Counted from the stretch's first letter, positions 35,157-44,262 are shown. The stretch is 64,000 nt of DNA from Flavobacterium sp. ACN2 (GCF_002303885.1 NZ_MRCM01000019.1:62001-126000); one strand, 5' to 3'. Program-made: numbers and translations. The notes: generated from the sequence alone by a model not told the origin.

Positions 35157-35768
35157 ATGAAGATTGATGATTACAGCGATAATACCATTCTAATTGAGTC
35201 TCTACAAAATGGAGATGAAAGTGCATACACGTACCTTATCGACACCTATCATCATAAACTTTGTGTGTATGCCAACAGCTTGGTAAAGAATGTTTATAGT
35301 GCCGAAGATATCGTGCAAAATGTTTTTATTAAAGTTTGGGAACAACGTACGAGACTAAAAGTAGATCATTCGCTAAAAAGCTTTCTTTACAAACTGGTTT
35401 ACAATGAATTTATCGATTTGTATCGAAAAAACCAGTCTTTATTTTCTCTAGAAAAATCGTATTATGATGCCTTAAACGGAATTGTTCCAGAAGAAGATTC
35501 TGAATCTTTTCAGAGGGTTTTGAATGCGGTAAACAAAGAGATTCAGAACTTACCGCCAAAATGCAAAGAGGTTTTTATTTTAAGTAAAAAAGAAGGTTTA
35601 ACCAATATTGAAATAGCCGAACATTTGGATGTCTCCATCAAAACCGTTGAAGCGCAGATTACCAAAGCGTTCTCGATTTTGAGAACTTCTTTGGAAGAAA
35701 GAGTAAAGAGTGTATTGTTCCTTTTGTTTTCTGCTAAAAAAAAATTCAAACTAAATAATTTAATCTGA
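35157..35768 (+). CDS. ECF-type RNA polymerase sigma-70 factor
   Basis: A 203-residue protein with sigma region 2 (about 20-90: 'AYTYLIDTYHHKLCVYANSL', 'AEDIVQNVFIKVWEQR') and sigma region 4 with a helix-turn-helix (about 125-180: 'LPPKCKEVFILSKKEGLTNIEIAEHLDVS'). It belongs to the FecI-like Bacteroidota group and probably directs transcription of the adjacent SusC/SusD genes when FecR is signalled. It is divergent from the FecR gene rather than upstream of it on the same strand, with a 280-bp shared control region. It ends 9 nt before the convergent cyclotransferase-like gene. Confidence 0.93.
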   Translation: MKIDDYSDNTILIESLQNGDESAYTYLIDTYHHKLCVYANSLVKNVYSAEDIVQNVFIKVWEQRTRLKVDHSLKSFLYKLVYNEFIDLYRKNQSLFSLEKSYYDALNGIVPEEDSESFQRVLNAVNKEIQNLPPKCKEVFILSKKEGLTNIEIAEHLDVSIKTVEAQITKAFSILRTSLEERVKSVLFLLFSAKKKFKLNNLI

Positions 35769-35777
35769 ATTTTCCTT

Positions 35778-36128
35778 TTATTGTTTTAAAGCATAAATAT
35801 ATCCGCTTCCTTTTTCTCCGTTTTCCAGCTCATATTCGGTTTGAATTCGCATATAGCCATCACCTTCAAATTCATCGAGATAATCCCAATGCGAAGTCAA
35901 ATCTTCCGAAAATAAAACATGCGCCTTTATCGTTTCGGCTTCTTCATTATTAACGGGAATAAAACCATTATACCCTAAAGAAGAGCCCCAACCACCTTCT
36001 TCAAGTTTTCCTTTTATAATTGCTTTTTTCCATTCTCCCTTTATCGGATCCATAACCGAATGATTGGATTCTCCCGGAGCCAATGATCCGTAAATAATTA
36101 AAGCCGGAATTGCTTCTATCTTTTTCAT
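35778..36128 (-). CDS. Gamma-glutamylcyclotransferase-fold (AIG2-like) protein
   Basis: A 116-residue cytoplasmic protein. The GGCT fold signature 'IYGSLAPGESN' is near the N-terminus (residues 12-22) and the likely catalytic Glu lies in 'LDEFEGDGYMR'. Family members release 5-oxoproline from gamma-glutamyl amines or peptides, but many AIG2-like proteins have no known substrate. It is convergent with the sigma gene and lies 59 nt downstream of the MBL-fold gene, separated by a CTATATT repeat. Confidence 0.85.
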   Translation of the reverse strand: MKKIEAIPALIIYGSLAPGESNHSVMDPIKGEWKKAIIKGKLEEGGWGSSLGYNGFIPVNNEEAETIKAHVLFSEDLTSHWDYLDEFEGDGYMRIQTEYELENGEKGSGYIYALKQ

Positions 36129-36147
36129 CTATTCTTGCTTCTAACCT

Positions 36148-36170
36148 CTATATTCTATATTCTATATTCT
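36148..36170. repeat. CTATATT tandem repeat (three copies)
   Basis: Three copies of CTATATT plus CT in a short gap; a similar ATTCTATATTCTATACTC run occurs near 33695. Low-complexity DNA with no assigned role. Confidence 0.7.
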
Positions 36171-36187
36171 TGTTTCTTGCTTCTTGT

Positions 36188-36943
36188 TTACACAGCATCT
36201 TTCATCTCACTTCTTTCTTCAGCAAAATCTAAAACAGGTGTCTTCATATCATGGTACAAAAGCACTTTCCAGTTTTCATCTTTTGCCTGCTGTTCCCATT
36301 TTTTTCTTGATTCCATAGCACGTTTCCCGTCGAAGTCGGTTTTGTAGGCAACAGGAAATTTTAAATATCTTTTTTGAGGCAAATCATCTGCTCCATAAAA
36401 AACAATTTCGTTATCGGCTTTAATCCAAAATACTTGTTGAAATTTGGTATGTCCTGCTGTAACTTCAAAGGAAATTTCGTCTGAAATTTGTCCCCTGTCT
36501 TCATTTAATAATTCAACATTTGGCAATTCTTTCAGCTCATTTAATATTTCAGGAACGTACGACGGATTTTGCAATTGTTCTAAAGCAAAATCTATTTCTC
36601 GTTCTTGAATGTAAATCCTCGCATTTGGAAAATTTTGAACAAACTGATTATTTTCAAAATAACCGATTCCTTCTATATGATCTTTATGTAGATGCGAAAC
36701 CAGAATTTTAGTAATCTGTTGAGGTTCGATATCATTTTTTCTCAGCATTTCGTAAATAAATGGAACGCCATTATTGACAAATCCTAAACCGAAATCTATT
36801 AAAATAACATCATGATCTGTAATAACAACAAAAGGCTGAATCGCCATTTTTAAACCAGAATCGATTGTATGCTCTGTTAAAAGCTGAAATTCTTTTTGAG
36901 AATTGACGATATAATTTCCTTCTTGTAATGCTATAATTTTCAT
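36188..36943 (-). CDS. Metallo-beta-lactamase-fold hydrolase
   Basis: A 251-residue protein; the start at 36943 (MKIIALQEGNY) fits the family better than the upstream Met. The metal motif H-x-H-x-D-H is present in 'SHLHKDHIEG', followed by a later His in 'TAGHTKFQQ' and Asp in 'FYGADDLPQ', so a dinuclear zinc site is expected. No signal peptide is present, so it is cytoplasmic. The fold covers lactonases, glyoxalase II-like and many other hydrolases, and I cannot name the substrate. It is divergent from a LysR regulator that may control it. Confidence 0.88.
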   Translation of the reverse strand: MKIIALQEGNYIVNSQKEFQLLTEHTIDSGLKMAIQPFVVITDHDVILIDFGLGFVNNGVPFIYEMLRKNDIEPQQITKILVSHLHKDHIEGIGYFENNQFVQNFPNARIYIQEREIDFALEQLQNPSYVPEILNELKELPNVELLNEDRGQISDEISFEVTAGHTKFQQVFWIKADNEIVFYGADDLPQKRYLKFPVAYKTDFDGKRAMESRKKWEQQAKDENWKVLLYHDMKTPVLDFAEERSEMKDAV

Positions 36944-36992
36944 GTTGCTTTTGTTTGTAATGGTATAACAAAGCAAAGTTCTTAAGAATTTC

Positions 36993-37031
36993 TATATTTG
37001 TAAAGCCTTATTTTTCGATATAATCAATCGA
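36993..37031. promoter_or_regulatory. Divergent control region of LysR/MBL genes
   Basis: A TATATTTG -7-type box (36993-37000) points toward lysR. An inverted repeat TCGAT-N7-ATCGA (37015-37031) has the T-N11-A form of LysR-family binding sites. The position between the divergent starts suggests autoregulation and control of the MBL gene. Confidence 0.45.
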
Positions 37032-37047
37032 TAAAACCGATTTAGAA

Positions 37048-37923
37048 ATGGAACTTCGTCAGCTTAAATATTTTCTGAAAGCAAAAGAATTGCTGAATTT
37101 TACCGAAGCAGCTTCGGCGCTTTATATCAGTCAGAGTACTTTATCGCAACAAATTAAACAATTGGAAGACGAACTTCAGGTTCCGCTTTTTAATCGAATT
37201 GGAAAACGAATTACATTGACAGAAGCTGGAGAATTATTTTCGGTTTACGCGCAGCAATCGGTCAACAAAGCTTCTGATGGACTTCAATTATTAAAAGATT
37301 TAAATAAACTCGAAACTGGAAAAATTGCCATTGGCGTTACCTACGCTTTACGACATGTTGTTACAAAAGCTTTGATTTTGTTTAGTTCGGAATATCCTAA
37401 AATTCAGTTCGAAATTATCTTTGGAACTTCGCAAGAGCTCATTCAAAAACTAAATCATTTTCAGCTCGATGTTATTCTAACTTTTGAGGAAATTGCTTCT
37501 GAAGCGCATTTTAAATATTTAGAATTGTTTACTTCGCCAATGGCTTTGGTTACGTCTTCTGAAACTTCTTTAAAAAATAAAAAGACCATTTCTCTAGAAG
37601 AAATTAGTACGTTGCCTCTTGCCATGCCTGCTGGAGGTTTTAGCACCACTCAATTTATTAGCAAGGCCTTTGAAAAAAACAATTTACATCCGAATGTTAC
37701 GATTGAAATAAATGATATTCCCACTTTGCTTGAACTTATTAAAACGGGAAAATGGCACACGATCTTAACGAAAACTACAATTGAAGACGAAAAAGATTTG
37801 TACGCCATTCCAATAAAAGGAGAAAATATGACACGAACTGCAATGCTGATTTCTTTGAAAGAAGTGTATGAGAAAAAGGCCGTTAAGGCGTTTTTGAAAA
37901 TGCTCGTAGAAAATTTGAAATAG
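37048..37923 (+). CDS. LysR-family transcriptional regulator
   Basis: A 291-residue protein. The N-terminal winged helix-turn-helix is classical ('MELRQLKYFLKAKELLNFTE', 'SQSTLSQQIKQLEDELQVPL', 'TEAGELF'), followed by a linker helix and a LysR substrate-binding domain (about 90-290). It resembles the CynR/CbbR-like branch with a conserved 'GKIAIGVTY' opening strand. It is transcribed away from the MBL-fold gene, the normal arrangement for a LysR regulator and its target. The ligand is unknown. The gene ends before a cluster of repeats. Confidence 0.92.
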   Translation: MELRQLKYFLKAKELLNFTEAASALYISQSTLSQQIKQLEDELQVPLFNRIGKRITLTEAGELFSVYAQQSVNKASDGLQLLKDLNKLETGKIAIGVTYALRHVVTKALILFSSEYPKIQFEIIFGTSQELIQKLNHFQLDVILTFEEIASEAHFKYLELFTSPMALVTSSETSLKNKKTISLEEISTLPLAMPAGGFSTTQFISKAFEKNNLHPNVTIEINDIPTLLELIKTGKWHTILTKTTIEDEKDLYAIPIKGENMTRTAMLISLKEVYEKKAVKAFLKMLVENLK

Positions 37924-37950
37924 TTTTTAAATATCGATTTTTTAAAACAA

Positions 37951-38104
37951 GTCCCAGCGGGACGGCATATTTATAGAAACAATTATTCACATTTCAAAAG
38001 AGCCCCAGCGGGGTGAAATATTAATTATAGGATTATGTCGCTCCTCTGGAGCTTTTGTTAACCATGTATCAAAATAATCTATAAATATTTCATTCCTCCG
38101 GAAT
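37951..38104. repeat. Cluster of REP-like elements with GAAATATTTATAG tails
   Basis: Copies start at 37951 (GTCCCAGCGGGAC head), 38002 (GCCCCAGCGGGG head) and, inverted, span 38079-38104 (ATTCCTCCGGAAT head). Each head is palindromic and is followed by a (T)GAAATATT(T)ATAG-like tail. CTCCTCTGGAG at about 38041 is a further palindromic head. This form is a familiar dispersed repeat in Bacteroidota genomes. Confidence 0.75.
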
Positions 38105-38128
38105 TTTGTCTAAAAATTGTTTGCAGCA

Positions 38129-38161
38129 AACTTTGTCAAAGTTTAAAACTTTGACAAAGTT
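38129..38161. repeat. 33-bp dispersed palindrome, copy 3
   Basis: Identical to copies at 22889, 25871 and 51750. It lies 16 nt beyond the esterase stop, between convergent genes, where it could also act as a transcript-end stem. Confidence 0.9.
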
Positions 38162-38176
38162 CTCATTACTAAAAAT

Positions 38177-40084
38177 CTACTTCAACTCTGCTTCAAAAGG
38201 CGAAGCGGGCAAATTTTCTTTATTGTATAAATTGGCTTCAACTGGATTATCTGCCCAAGCATAACGCACTTTTACAGGATTTGAAACGGCATCATTCCAA
38301 ACTATAATTTTATCGCCTTCGATAATTGCTTTTGCCCAAACAAATTTTCCGTCGGTTCCTGCAATGGCAAATTCTTTTAACTCATTTCCGTTTTTGCTTT
38401 GCAATCCTGTTCCCATATCTGAAAAGCTTAAAATCAGTTTATTGCCATTTTGTTTCATCGATTGAAAAATCGGACCAGAAGCTGTTAAATTTTTCTCTCC
38501 GTAAACCAATTTTCTTGCTTGTAGCGATAATCTTTTTCCAACATCATATTTGTTTAATGGGTGAATATCATTCCATTCGCCTAAATCTATTGTGATCGCC
38601 AAGCCTGTATTTGGAACTTTCAACGTATTTAATTGCTGCTGTCTTAAAGCCGCCCAATTGCTTTCTGTTGGTTCTGTTTTGGGTTCCATAAAATTAGGCA
38701 GCTGCACCAATAAAAATGGCAATTTTTCCTGTTTCCATTGCGCACGCCAATTAGAAATTAAAGCTTCCATTAAAGGTCCATATTCCAATGGCTTTCTAGT
38801 ATTGGCTTCGCCCTGATACCATAAAACCCCTTTTATTGGATAATCTTTTAGTGGTGCAATCATGGCATTGTAAAGTCCGACAGGTTTCCAACGCACAAAA
38901 GTTTGCCCTGGTAACGGTTCCATTTTTGAACCTAATTTGTATTTCCAAGTTCCTTTTAAATCAATAGTTTTATCGCCTACAATTAACTCGTAAGGTTTAT
39001 CGATTACAAAACCTCCTTTTCCAGAATTGTTGATGATGCGAACCGTGATTTCATTTTTTCCTTCTTTTAAAACATTAGCATTAAAAGAATAAATTCTTGG
39101 CGGATATTGGTACGAAGTTGTTCCAACGAAATGTCCGTTTACAAAAACGGAGTCAGCATCAACAATTCGTCCTAAAATTAATTTTGCTTGATTTTCGTTT
39201 ACTTTTTCCAGAACAAAATCCTTTTTAAACCAAACCGAACCATTTATTTTCCCGAGTTCACCATCTGCCCAATAACCTGGAATGTTCATTTCTTTCCAAT
39301 CTGAAGTTTCGATCGAATTTCTCCATTTATCTTTCAGTCCAAGATCGGTTTCATTGAGTAATTTATGCCAATTTGAACTAACTTTTCTATCGTTTTCATC
39401 GATTTGTTTTTCGAGTTTTCCGTCTTTGAATTTTAGATATTCCTGCTCATATTCGGGGAATTTTTTAATGCTTTCTTCGCTAATCCACGATTCTGCGGGA
39501 GAACCTCCCAAAGCACTGTTGATTAATCCAATTGGACTTTTATACTTCTCGTAAATTTCTAAAGCGAAGAAATATCCAACTCCTGTAAACTGCAAAACAT
39601 TTAGAGGATTTGCTTCAACCCAAGAACCAGATGAAAAATCGTTTCTTTCTTTCGCAAAATAATATTCATCGGGAACTAAAAATTGTCGAATATTCGGATT
39701 GGCAGATCTTTCAATTTCTTCTTTGTATTTGTCTTTCAGTCGATCCATTGGAAGTTCCATGTTGGATTGTCCCGAACATAACCACACATCTCCAAATAGA
39801 ATGTTTTTTAATACAATTGTATTGGATGCTTTTAAAGTCATTTCATAAGGCCCGCCGGCTTTTTGAGACGGAAGCTTGATCGACCATTTTCCGTCTTGAG
39901 CTGTTATCGTTTTGTATGTTTTATGATTAAAATCGAGTTCGATTTTCTCGTTTGGCGATGCCCAACCCCAAATATTGACTTTTGTATCGCACTGCAATAT
40001 CATTCCGTCGCTTATCAATCGCGGAAGTTTTATTTGTGCGTTTATGCTAAGAGTTATTAGAAATGCAAGTATTATTTTTTTCAT
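38177..40084 (-). CDS. SGNH sialate O-acetylesterase-like (probable xylan-linked) esterase
   Basis: A 635-residue secreted protein. The start at 40084 gives a signal peptide (MKKIILAFLITLSINAQ). The SGNH catalytic elements are visible: 'WLCSGQSNMELPM' with nucleophile Ser107, 'GVLWYQGEANT', and 'WNDIHPLNKYDVG' with Asp/His. Between about residues 260 and 390 a GH2-like jelly-roll is inserted ('VWFKKDFVLEK', 'ADSVFVNGHFVGTT'), as in known sialate acetylesterase-type proteins. In a xylan locus the more likely role is removal of acetyl groups from xylan. It lies 3' of the GH35-like gene, separated by a repeat element. Confidence 0.88.
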   Translation of the reverse strand: MKKIILAFLITLSINAQIKLPRLISDGMILQCDTKVNIWGWASPNEKIELDFNHKTYKTITAQDGKWSIKLPSQKAGGPYEMTLKASNTIVLKNILFGDVWLCSGQSNMELPMDRLKDKYKEEIERSANPNIRQFLVPDEYYFAKERNDFSSGSWVEANPLNVLQFTGVGYFFALEIYEKYKSPIGLINSALGGSPAESWISEESIKKFPEYEQEYLKFKDGKLEKQIDENDRKVSSNWHKLLNETDLGLKDKWRNSIETSDWKEMNIPGYWADGELGKINGSVWFKKDFVLEKVNENQAKLILGRIVDADSVFVNGHFVGTTSYQYPPRIYSFNANVLKEGKNEITVRIINNSGKGGFVIDKPYELIVGDKTIDLKGTWKYKLGSKMEPLPGQTFVRWKPVGLYNAMIAPLKDYPIKGVLWYQGEANTRKPLEYGPLMEALISNWRAQWKQEKLPFLLVQLPNFMEPKTEPTESNWAALRQQQLNTLKVPNTGLAITIDLGEWNDIHPLNKYDVGKRLSLQARKLVYGEKNLTASGPIFQSMKQNGNKLILSFSDMGTGLQSKNGNELKEFAIAGTDGKFVWAKAIIEGDKIIVWNDAVSNPVKVRYAWADNPVEANLYNKENLPASPFEAELK

Positions 40085-40107
40085 TATAATCTGTTTTATT
40101 TTTTTTA

Positions 40108-40263
40108 GCCACGACACGAGCGATAGCGAATAGGCGAAGCAATTCACGAATTTCTCTTATTCTTTTCTTTGTGTTTTAATTATCTTCAATTACACAAATT
40201 AATTTGTGTAATTGAATCACTCTACACACAAAGATTTTAATAAAAAATTCGTGAACTCGTGGC
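40108..40263. repeat. 156-bp nested inverted-repeat element (MITE-like)
   Basis: Terminal GCCACGA / TCGTGGC pair at the ends, then TTCACGAATT / AATTCGTGAA, then CTTTGTGT / ACACAAAG, and a perfect 32-bp palindrome at 40185-40216 (arms TTCAATTACACAAATT). The left side carries an extra ~28 nt. It encodes no protein. Confidence 0.75.
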
Positions 40264-40271
40264 AAAAAAAA

Positions 40272-41921
40272 CTATTCATAACTATATAATTTTATTTTTT
40301 GGATTTCGTAATCACCAACTGAAATTCTCAAATGCCTCCCTTGATGGGTTTGATCTCCGTTAAAATGTCTGATGGTTTTCCATTTTTCATTTTCAAATCG
40401 GCCTTGATCGGTTTTTAGAATTCCTGCGTTTACATTTTCCTTCAATGGTTTAAAAGTAACCACAATCCCTGAACCTGAAATATAAAATTCGTCTTTGGCA
40501 ATTTCAATAATAATGGCGCTTGACATTGGCCAAGTTTCTGCTTTTGCTCCATCAGACCAATTTAAGGTATAATCGTGTTTGAAAGTGAATTCGTAATCAC
40601 CCATTTTTATGATTTGCGTATTATTTTCTTTGTCTAATAAAACACCGTCAATTTTTCCTTGTCCTTTATTGACTTCAATTGTCGGAGTTAACTGTTGCAC
40701 TAAATCATATATTTTCCCTAATGGTTCTTTTTTGCCATCGGCAACAGATTCTATTGAAAATGGCGAAAAACCAATTGCTTCGTAATGCCCTATAGCGTAT
40801 AAACCTTTAAAAGGCGCCGTTTCATCAAAACGGTGTTCTGGAATAAATAACGGATCGCCTTGACGGGTAAACAAATCGTTCCATTGTTTAAATGAGGGGT
40901 TGTAAAAATCGGGCGCTAAAAAATCAATCGAATTTCCTGCGGCTTTCCAAACGTCCATAATATGCGGCAACGGTCCTGCACTTGGATATTGTCCTGGCTT
41001 TTTTTCTGGAGCATTCAACGCTGCATTTACAAACATCGGAATTGGATAAGCGTCTTTTCCTGCCTTAGCAACAATATTGGTGAACTTAGAAAAATACCAA
41101 GCCATAAAAATTTCATCGGTATGTAATCCTTTTCCAAAAATTTCTTCCCAGTTTCCTTTTGTTTTGAATCCGTTTTTCTTCCAGATTTCTAAAAATTCAG
41201 GAACTAATTTTTGTTTGTTTCTTTCTAAATATTTGATCAATTCCTCTGGAACCGGCTTCTGAAATGCAGCATTCGCTAAAGCGTGATAATCGCGAGCAGT
41301 TGGCAGCATTCCGATTTCGTTTTCAACCTGAACCATAATTACGGTTTGGTCTTTTTGATCGAAATCTTTGATATGTGTCATCAGTTTTTTGAAAGCATTC
41401 AAATCGGCCTGAAGATTATTTTCGCTGAAAGGCGTTAAAATTTCGTGACTTTTGTTTGTATCGTCTTTAACTCTCGGGTATTTTTTCTGGTTGAGTTTTA
41501 CCCATTCTGGCGCATGGCTCGACATGCTGTTTTTCCATGATCCAAACCAAAGAAAAACGAGTTTTAAGTTTTCTTTTCGCGCACGAAGAATCAAATCATC
41601 TACTAACTGAAAATCAAATTTGCCTTCTTGCGGTTCTATCAATTCCCAATAAATCGGGGTTAAAACCGTGTTGAGGTTCATATCTGTCAATTTAGACCAG
41701 ATAGATTCCATGCTTTCCATACTGGTTGCAGAGGAATTTCCTAATTCTCCGCCTCGTATTAAGAATGGTTTTTGGTTGACAACTAACTGTGTTTTGTTTC
41801 CTGTCTTCTGAAGATGAGGTATGTTTTGACTAAATCCAAATTGTATCGTCAAGAATGAAATGAGAAACAATTTGCCTTTTGTAAAAATGCTTATTTGGTT
41901 TGTTTTAAGATTCAAAGCCAT
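40272..41921 (-). CDS. GH35-like beta-galactosidase with DUF5597-type C-terminus
   Basis: A 549-residue protein. The start at 41921 gives a signal segment ending near 'FGFSQ'. The TIM barrel shows 'LNTVLTPIYWELIEPQEG', the acid/base Glu202 in 'VQVENEIG' and a probable nucleophile in 'FIPEHR'. A C-terminal beta domain (about 430-549) fits the DUF5597 family attached to GH35-like enzymes. Characterised relatives remove beta-galactosyl groups from plant hemicellulose side chains. It follows the GH10 gene but a terminator hairpin lies between, so expression may be separate or reduced. Confidence 0.85.
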   Translation of the reverse strand: MALNLKTNQISIFTKGKLFLISFLTIQFGFSQNIPHLQKTGNKTQLVVNQKPFLIRGGELGNSSATSMESMESIWSKLTDMNLNTVLTPIYWELIEPQEGKFDFQLVDDLILRARKENLKLVFLWFGSWKNSMSSHAPEWVKLNQKKYPRVKDDTNKSHEILTPFSENNLQADLNAFKKLMTHIKDFDQKDQTVIMVQVENEIGMLPTARDYHALANAAFQKPVPEELIKYLERNKQKLVPEFLEIWKKNGFKTKGNWEEIFGKGLHTDEIFMAWYFSKFTNIVAKAGKDAYPIPMFVNAALNAPEKKPGQYPSAGPLPHIMDVWKAAGNSIDFLAPDFYNPSFKQWNDLFTRQGDPLFIPEHRFDETAPFKGLYAIGHYEAIGFSPFSIESVADGKKEPLGKIYDLVQQLTPTIEVNKGQGKIDGVLLDKENNTQIIKMGDYEFTFKHDYTLNWSDGAKAETWPMSSAIIIEIAKDEFYISGSGIVVTFKPLKENVNAGILKTDQGRFENEKWKTIRHFNGDQTHQGRHLRISVGDYEIQKIKLYSYE

Positions 41922-41980
41922 TTGGATTTTTTTTTTGCTCCGATCAAATCTTGAGCGATAAAAGTTAGGAAAAATAAACA

Positions 41981-42020
41981 ATCCATAGTGCAGACCCTTT
42001 TACAGACTTGCACTATGGAT
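41981..42020 (-). terminator. Terminator after the SusCD-GH10 operon
   Basis: Arms ATCCATAGTGCA (41981-41992) and TGCACTATGGAT (42009-42020) pair perfectly; a T-rich stretch follows on the - strand. It lies 19 nt beyond the GH10 stop. Confidence 0.7.
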
Positions 42021-42039
42021 ATTATTACTAATTAAATAC

Positions 42040-44247
42040 TTAAGGTTTTTGTAATTCTCCTGAGAAACCTAAACTCACATCTTTTCCTGCAAGACCATCT
42101 GCTGCACCTTTATAAGCGTGTTTACGAACGTAATTTGCATCCCAAAGATTCGGAGATTCATTTGGAAGCCAGTATTCATGTTCTTTAGAATTATCTGATA
42201 CTCCCCAAATTGTAATTCCGTATTGCTGAGCCGCAGGAATATATTTTTTGTATGAATCAATAACAAATTGATACATTTCTGCCTGAGAAGCTTGCTGTGC
42301 AACTGTTGGTGTTGCAGTTCCTAATCTGATGTCTAATTCAGAAATTTTAATCAATTTTCCAGTAGCTGCCAATTTTTGAAACATCTGAACAATTTTATCT
42401 TTCTCTGTAGTTAAACCAATGTGCATCTGTGTTCCTATTCCGTCAACTTTAGCACCTTTCTCTTCAATATATTTTACGTACTCGATTAATCCGTCACATT
42501 TATCCAGTCTCGATTCTAAGTTGTAATCGTTGATGAAAAGTTTATCTGTTTCATTTCCATATTGACGTGCTAGTTTGAAAGCTGTTACAGCATAATCTTT
42601 TCCAAGATATTTAATCCATGAGAAATAATCTGAAGCCGTATCGCCTTCTGTCCCGTTTCTTAGAGTTCCATCTTCTTTCATTGGTTCGTTTACCACATCC
42701 CAAGAGAAAACGCTTGTTTTATAATGTGTCATCATTTTAGAAATCCAATCTGTCATAGCATCGCTAATAATTTTAGTTTTCTCTGCATCTGTTTTCTCAA
42801 TTGTAACTGGAGCTGTCGGGCCTCCGCCAGTTGCTGCGCCATCGGTTACCAAAACATTATCGATATAATAGGTTCCTGCCGCTCCTCCTAAATCGAAACC
42901 AAAACCTGTTTCACCGCCTTTTGCTGCGATTTTCCACTCGATTTGTTTCCAAGTTGTAGTAGTGGCCTGATCGCCTTGGTAACTTGCTACACCCGATGGA
43001 GTTGTTGAACATCTTACAGATCCTGCAGCTTCAGAACGAATCATATACGAAATGGTATAGTTTTTTGCTGCTACTAATGGAGAAGTAAAAGTGGTTTGAA
43101 TCTGAGTTTTCCATTGGTTTCCAGCATCAGATGTTGCATTAACTACTTTCATAGCTCCACTTCCTTCGTAAGCATTTGAAGCTCCTGCTGCGCTTAATGC
43201 ATCTGTTGCACCATTGGCTTTGCTCCATCCTGTTATTCCAGAATTAAATGTTCCGTTAGAAACTAAATTAACTGGCCCTGTCTTAGCATCCAAATCGACA
43301 ACTGCTAGCGTATTAGCATCAATCAGATAGGTTACATTTGGAAGATATCCTAAATCTAAATTAAACTGAAAAGTTGTGCTTCCTGCTTTAAAATCGCCTG
43401 GCGCTAATTTAATTTTAACTTGTTGCCAAGAAGAAGTGGTTGCAAAAGCTTCTGTCCATGTTCCGCCTGTGCTAAACCAATCTTTGTATGGGTATTGATT
43501 TGCCAATGAAGCATTAAATGAAATACGTCCTTTTCCTGTTACATCAGATTTGATATAAAATGAGATTTCGTAATTATGCCCATCCACAATTGGCACATTC
43601 GGAGAGGTCAGCTGAAGACTATAAGCCGCCGAAGAACTTGCACTTGATGCTAATTGAATTGCCGCAGATGTACTTGTTAATCCCGCATTGGCAACTGTAG
43701 TTATACCTTTTCCTGGGTTATTTCTAGCCCATCCTGTAAAAGTTCCGTTTTTAATAGGAGTTAGATCTAAGACATTTGTGCCGCTTGAACCTGGAATTAC
43801 TGTTGGGGCAATAATACTGTTTAGGTAACTTGCATTCTGGTTGGAATGCCAAATTAAAGTGTGTCCGAAAACTTTTAATCCTGCGCTTTTTGTTGCAGCA
43901 ATAAAAGCATCTACATTGGCAAAATCAATTTCTCCTTTGGAGTTTACCATTGCCCCATGTTTCATTTCGTAACCTGGCGTTACTTCATCAAAATTTTCGT
44001 TTACGATTTTTCTATAATTAGCATCGCTCATGTACAAACTTATTCCAATTCCGTTTCCTAAAGAAAAATCAGAATAGTTTTTTAAGGGTTCGTAACGGCT
44101 TATTTTTTCTACTAAAGCCAACGGAAGTTCGGCTCCTGTTACTTCTCCGTGCTCTGGGTCTTTTCCCCACTCCATCAAATTATCATCGCATGATGACAAA
44201 ATCATTAGTGATGAAGCAATTATTGGTATGATATATTTAGATTTCAT
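42040..44247 (-). CDS. GH10 endo-xylanase lipoprotein with inserted tandem CBMs
   Basis: A 735-residue lipoprotein (lipobox Cys20, 'MILSSCDDN'), so probably at the cell surface. The GH10 barrel starts at about residue 55 ('FGHTLIWHSNQ' near 127) and is interrupted at about 160-480 by two CBM4/9-type beta-sandwich modules (about 165-320 and 325-470). It resumes with acid/base Glu521 in 'WDVVNEPMKEDG' and nucleophile Glu637 in 'ISELDIRLG'. Insertion of carbohydrate-binding modules inside a GH10 barrel is known from surface xylanases of Bacteroidota. It should cut xylan outside the cell into oligosaccharides for the SusCD pair. It lies 15 nt after the glycan-binding gene. Confidence 0.94.
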   Translation of the reverse strand: MKSKYIIPIIASSLMILSSCDDNLMEWGKDPEHGEVTGAELPLALVEKISRYEPLKNYSDFSLGNGIGISLYMSDANYRKIVNENFDEVTPGYEMKHGAMVNSKGEIDFANVDAFIAATKSAGLKVFGHTLIWHSNQNASYLNSIIAPTVIPGSSGTNVLDLTPIKNGTFTGWARNNPGKGITTVANAGLTSTSAAIQLASSASSSAAYSLQLTSPNVPIVDGHNYEISFYIKSDVTGKGRISFNASLANQYPYKDWFSTGGTWTEAFATTSSWQQVKIKLAPGDFKAGSTTFQFNLDLGYLPNVTYLIDANTLAVVDLDAKTGPVNLVSNGTFNSGITGWSKANGATDALSAAGASNAYEGSGAMKVVNATSDAGNQWKTQIQTTFTSPLVAAKNYTISYMIRSEAAGSVRCSTTPSGVASYQGDQATTTTWKQIEWKIAAKGGETGFGFDLGGAAGTYYIDNVLVTDGAATGGGPTAPVTIEKTDAEKTKIISDAMTDWISKMMTHYKTSVFSWDVVNEPMKEDGTLRNGTEGDTASDYFSWIKYLGKDYAVTAFKLARQYGNETDKLFINDYNLESRLDKCDGLIEYVKYIEEKGAKVDGIGTQMHIGLTTEKDKIVQMFQKLAATGKLIKISELDIRLGTATPTVAQQASQAEMYQFVIDSYKKYIPAAQQYGITIWGVSDNSKEHEYWLPNESPNLWDANYVRKHAYKGAADGLAGKDVSLGFSGELQKP

Positions 44248-44262
44248 TTTGTGGCTGTTGGG

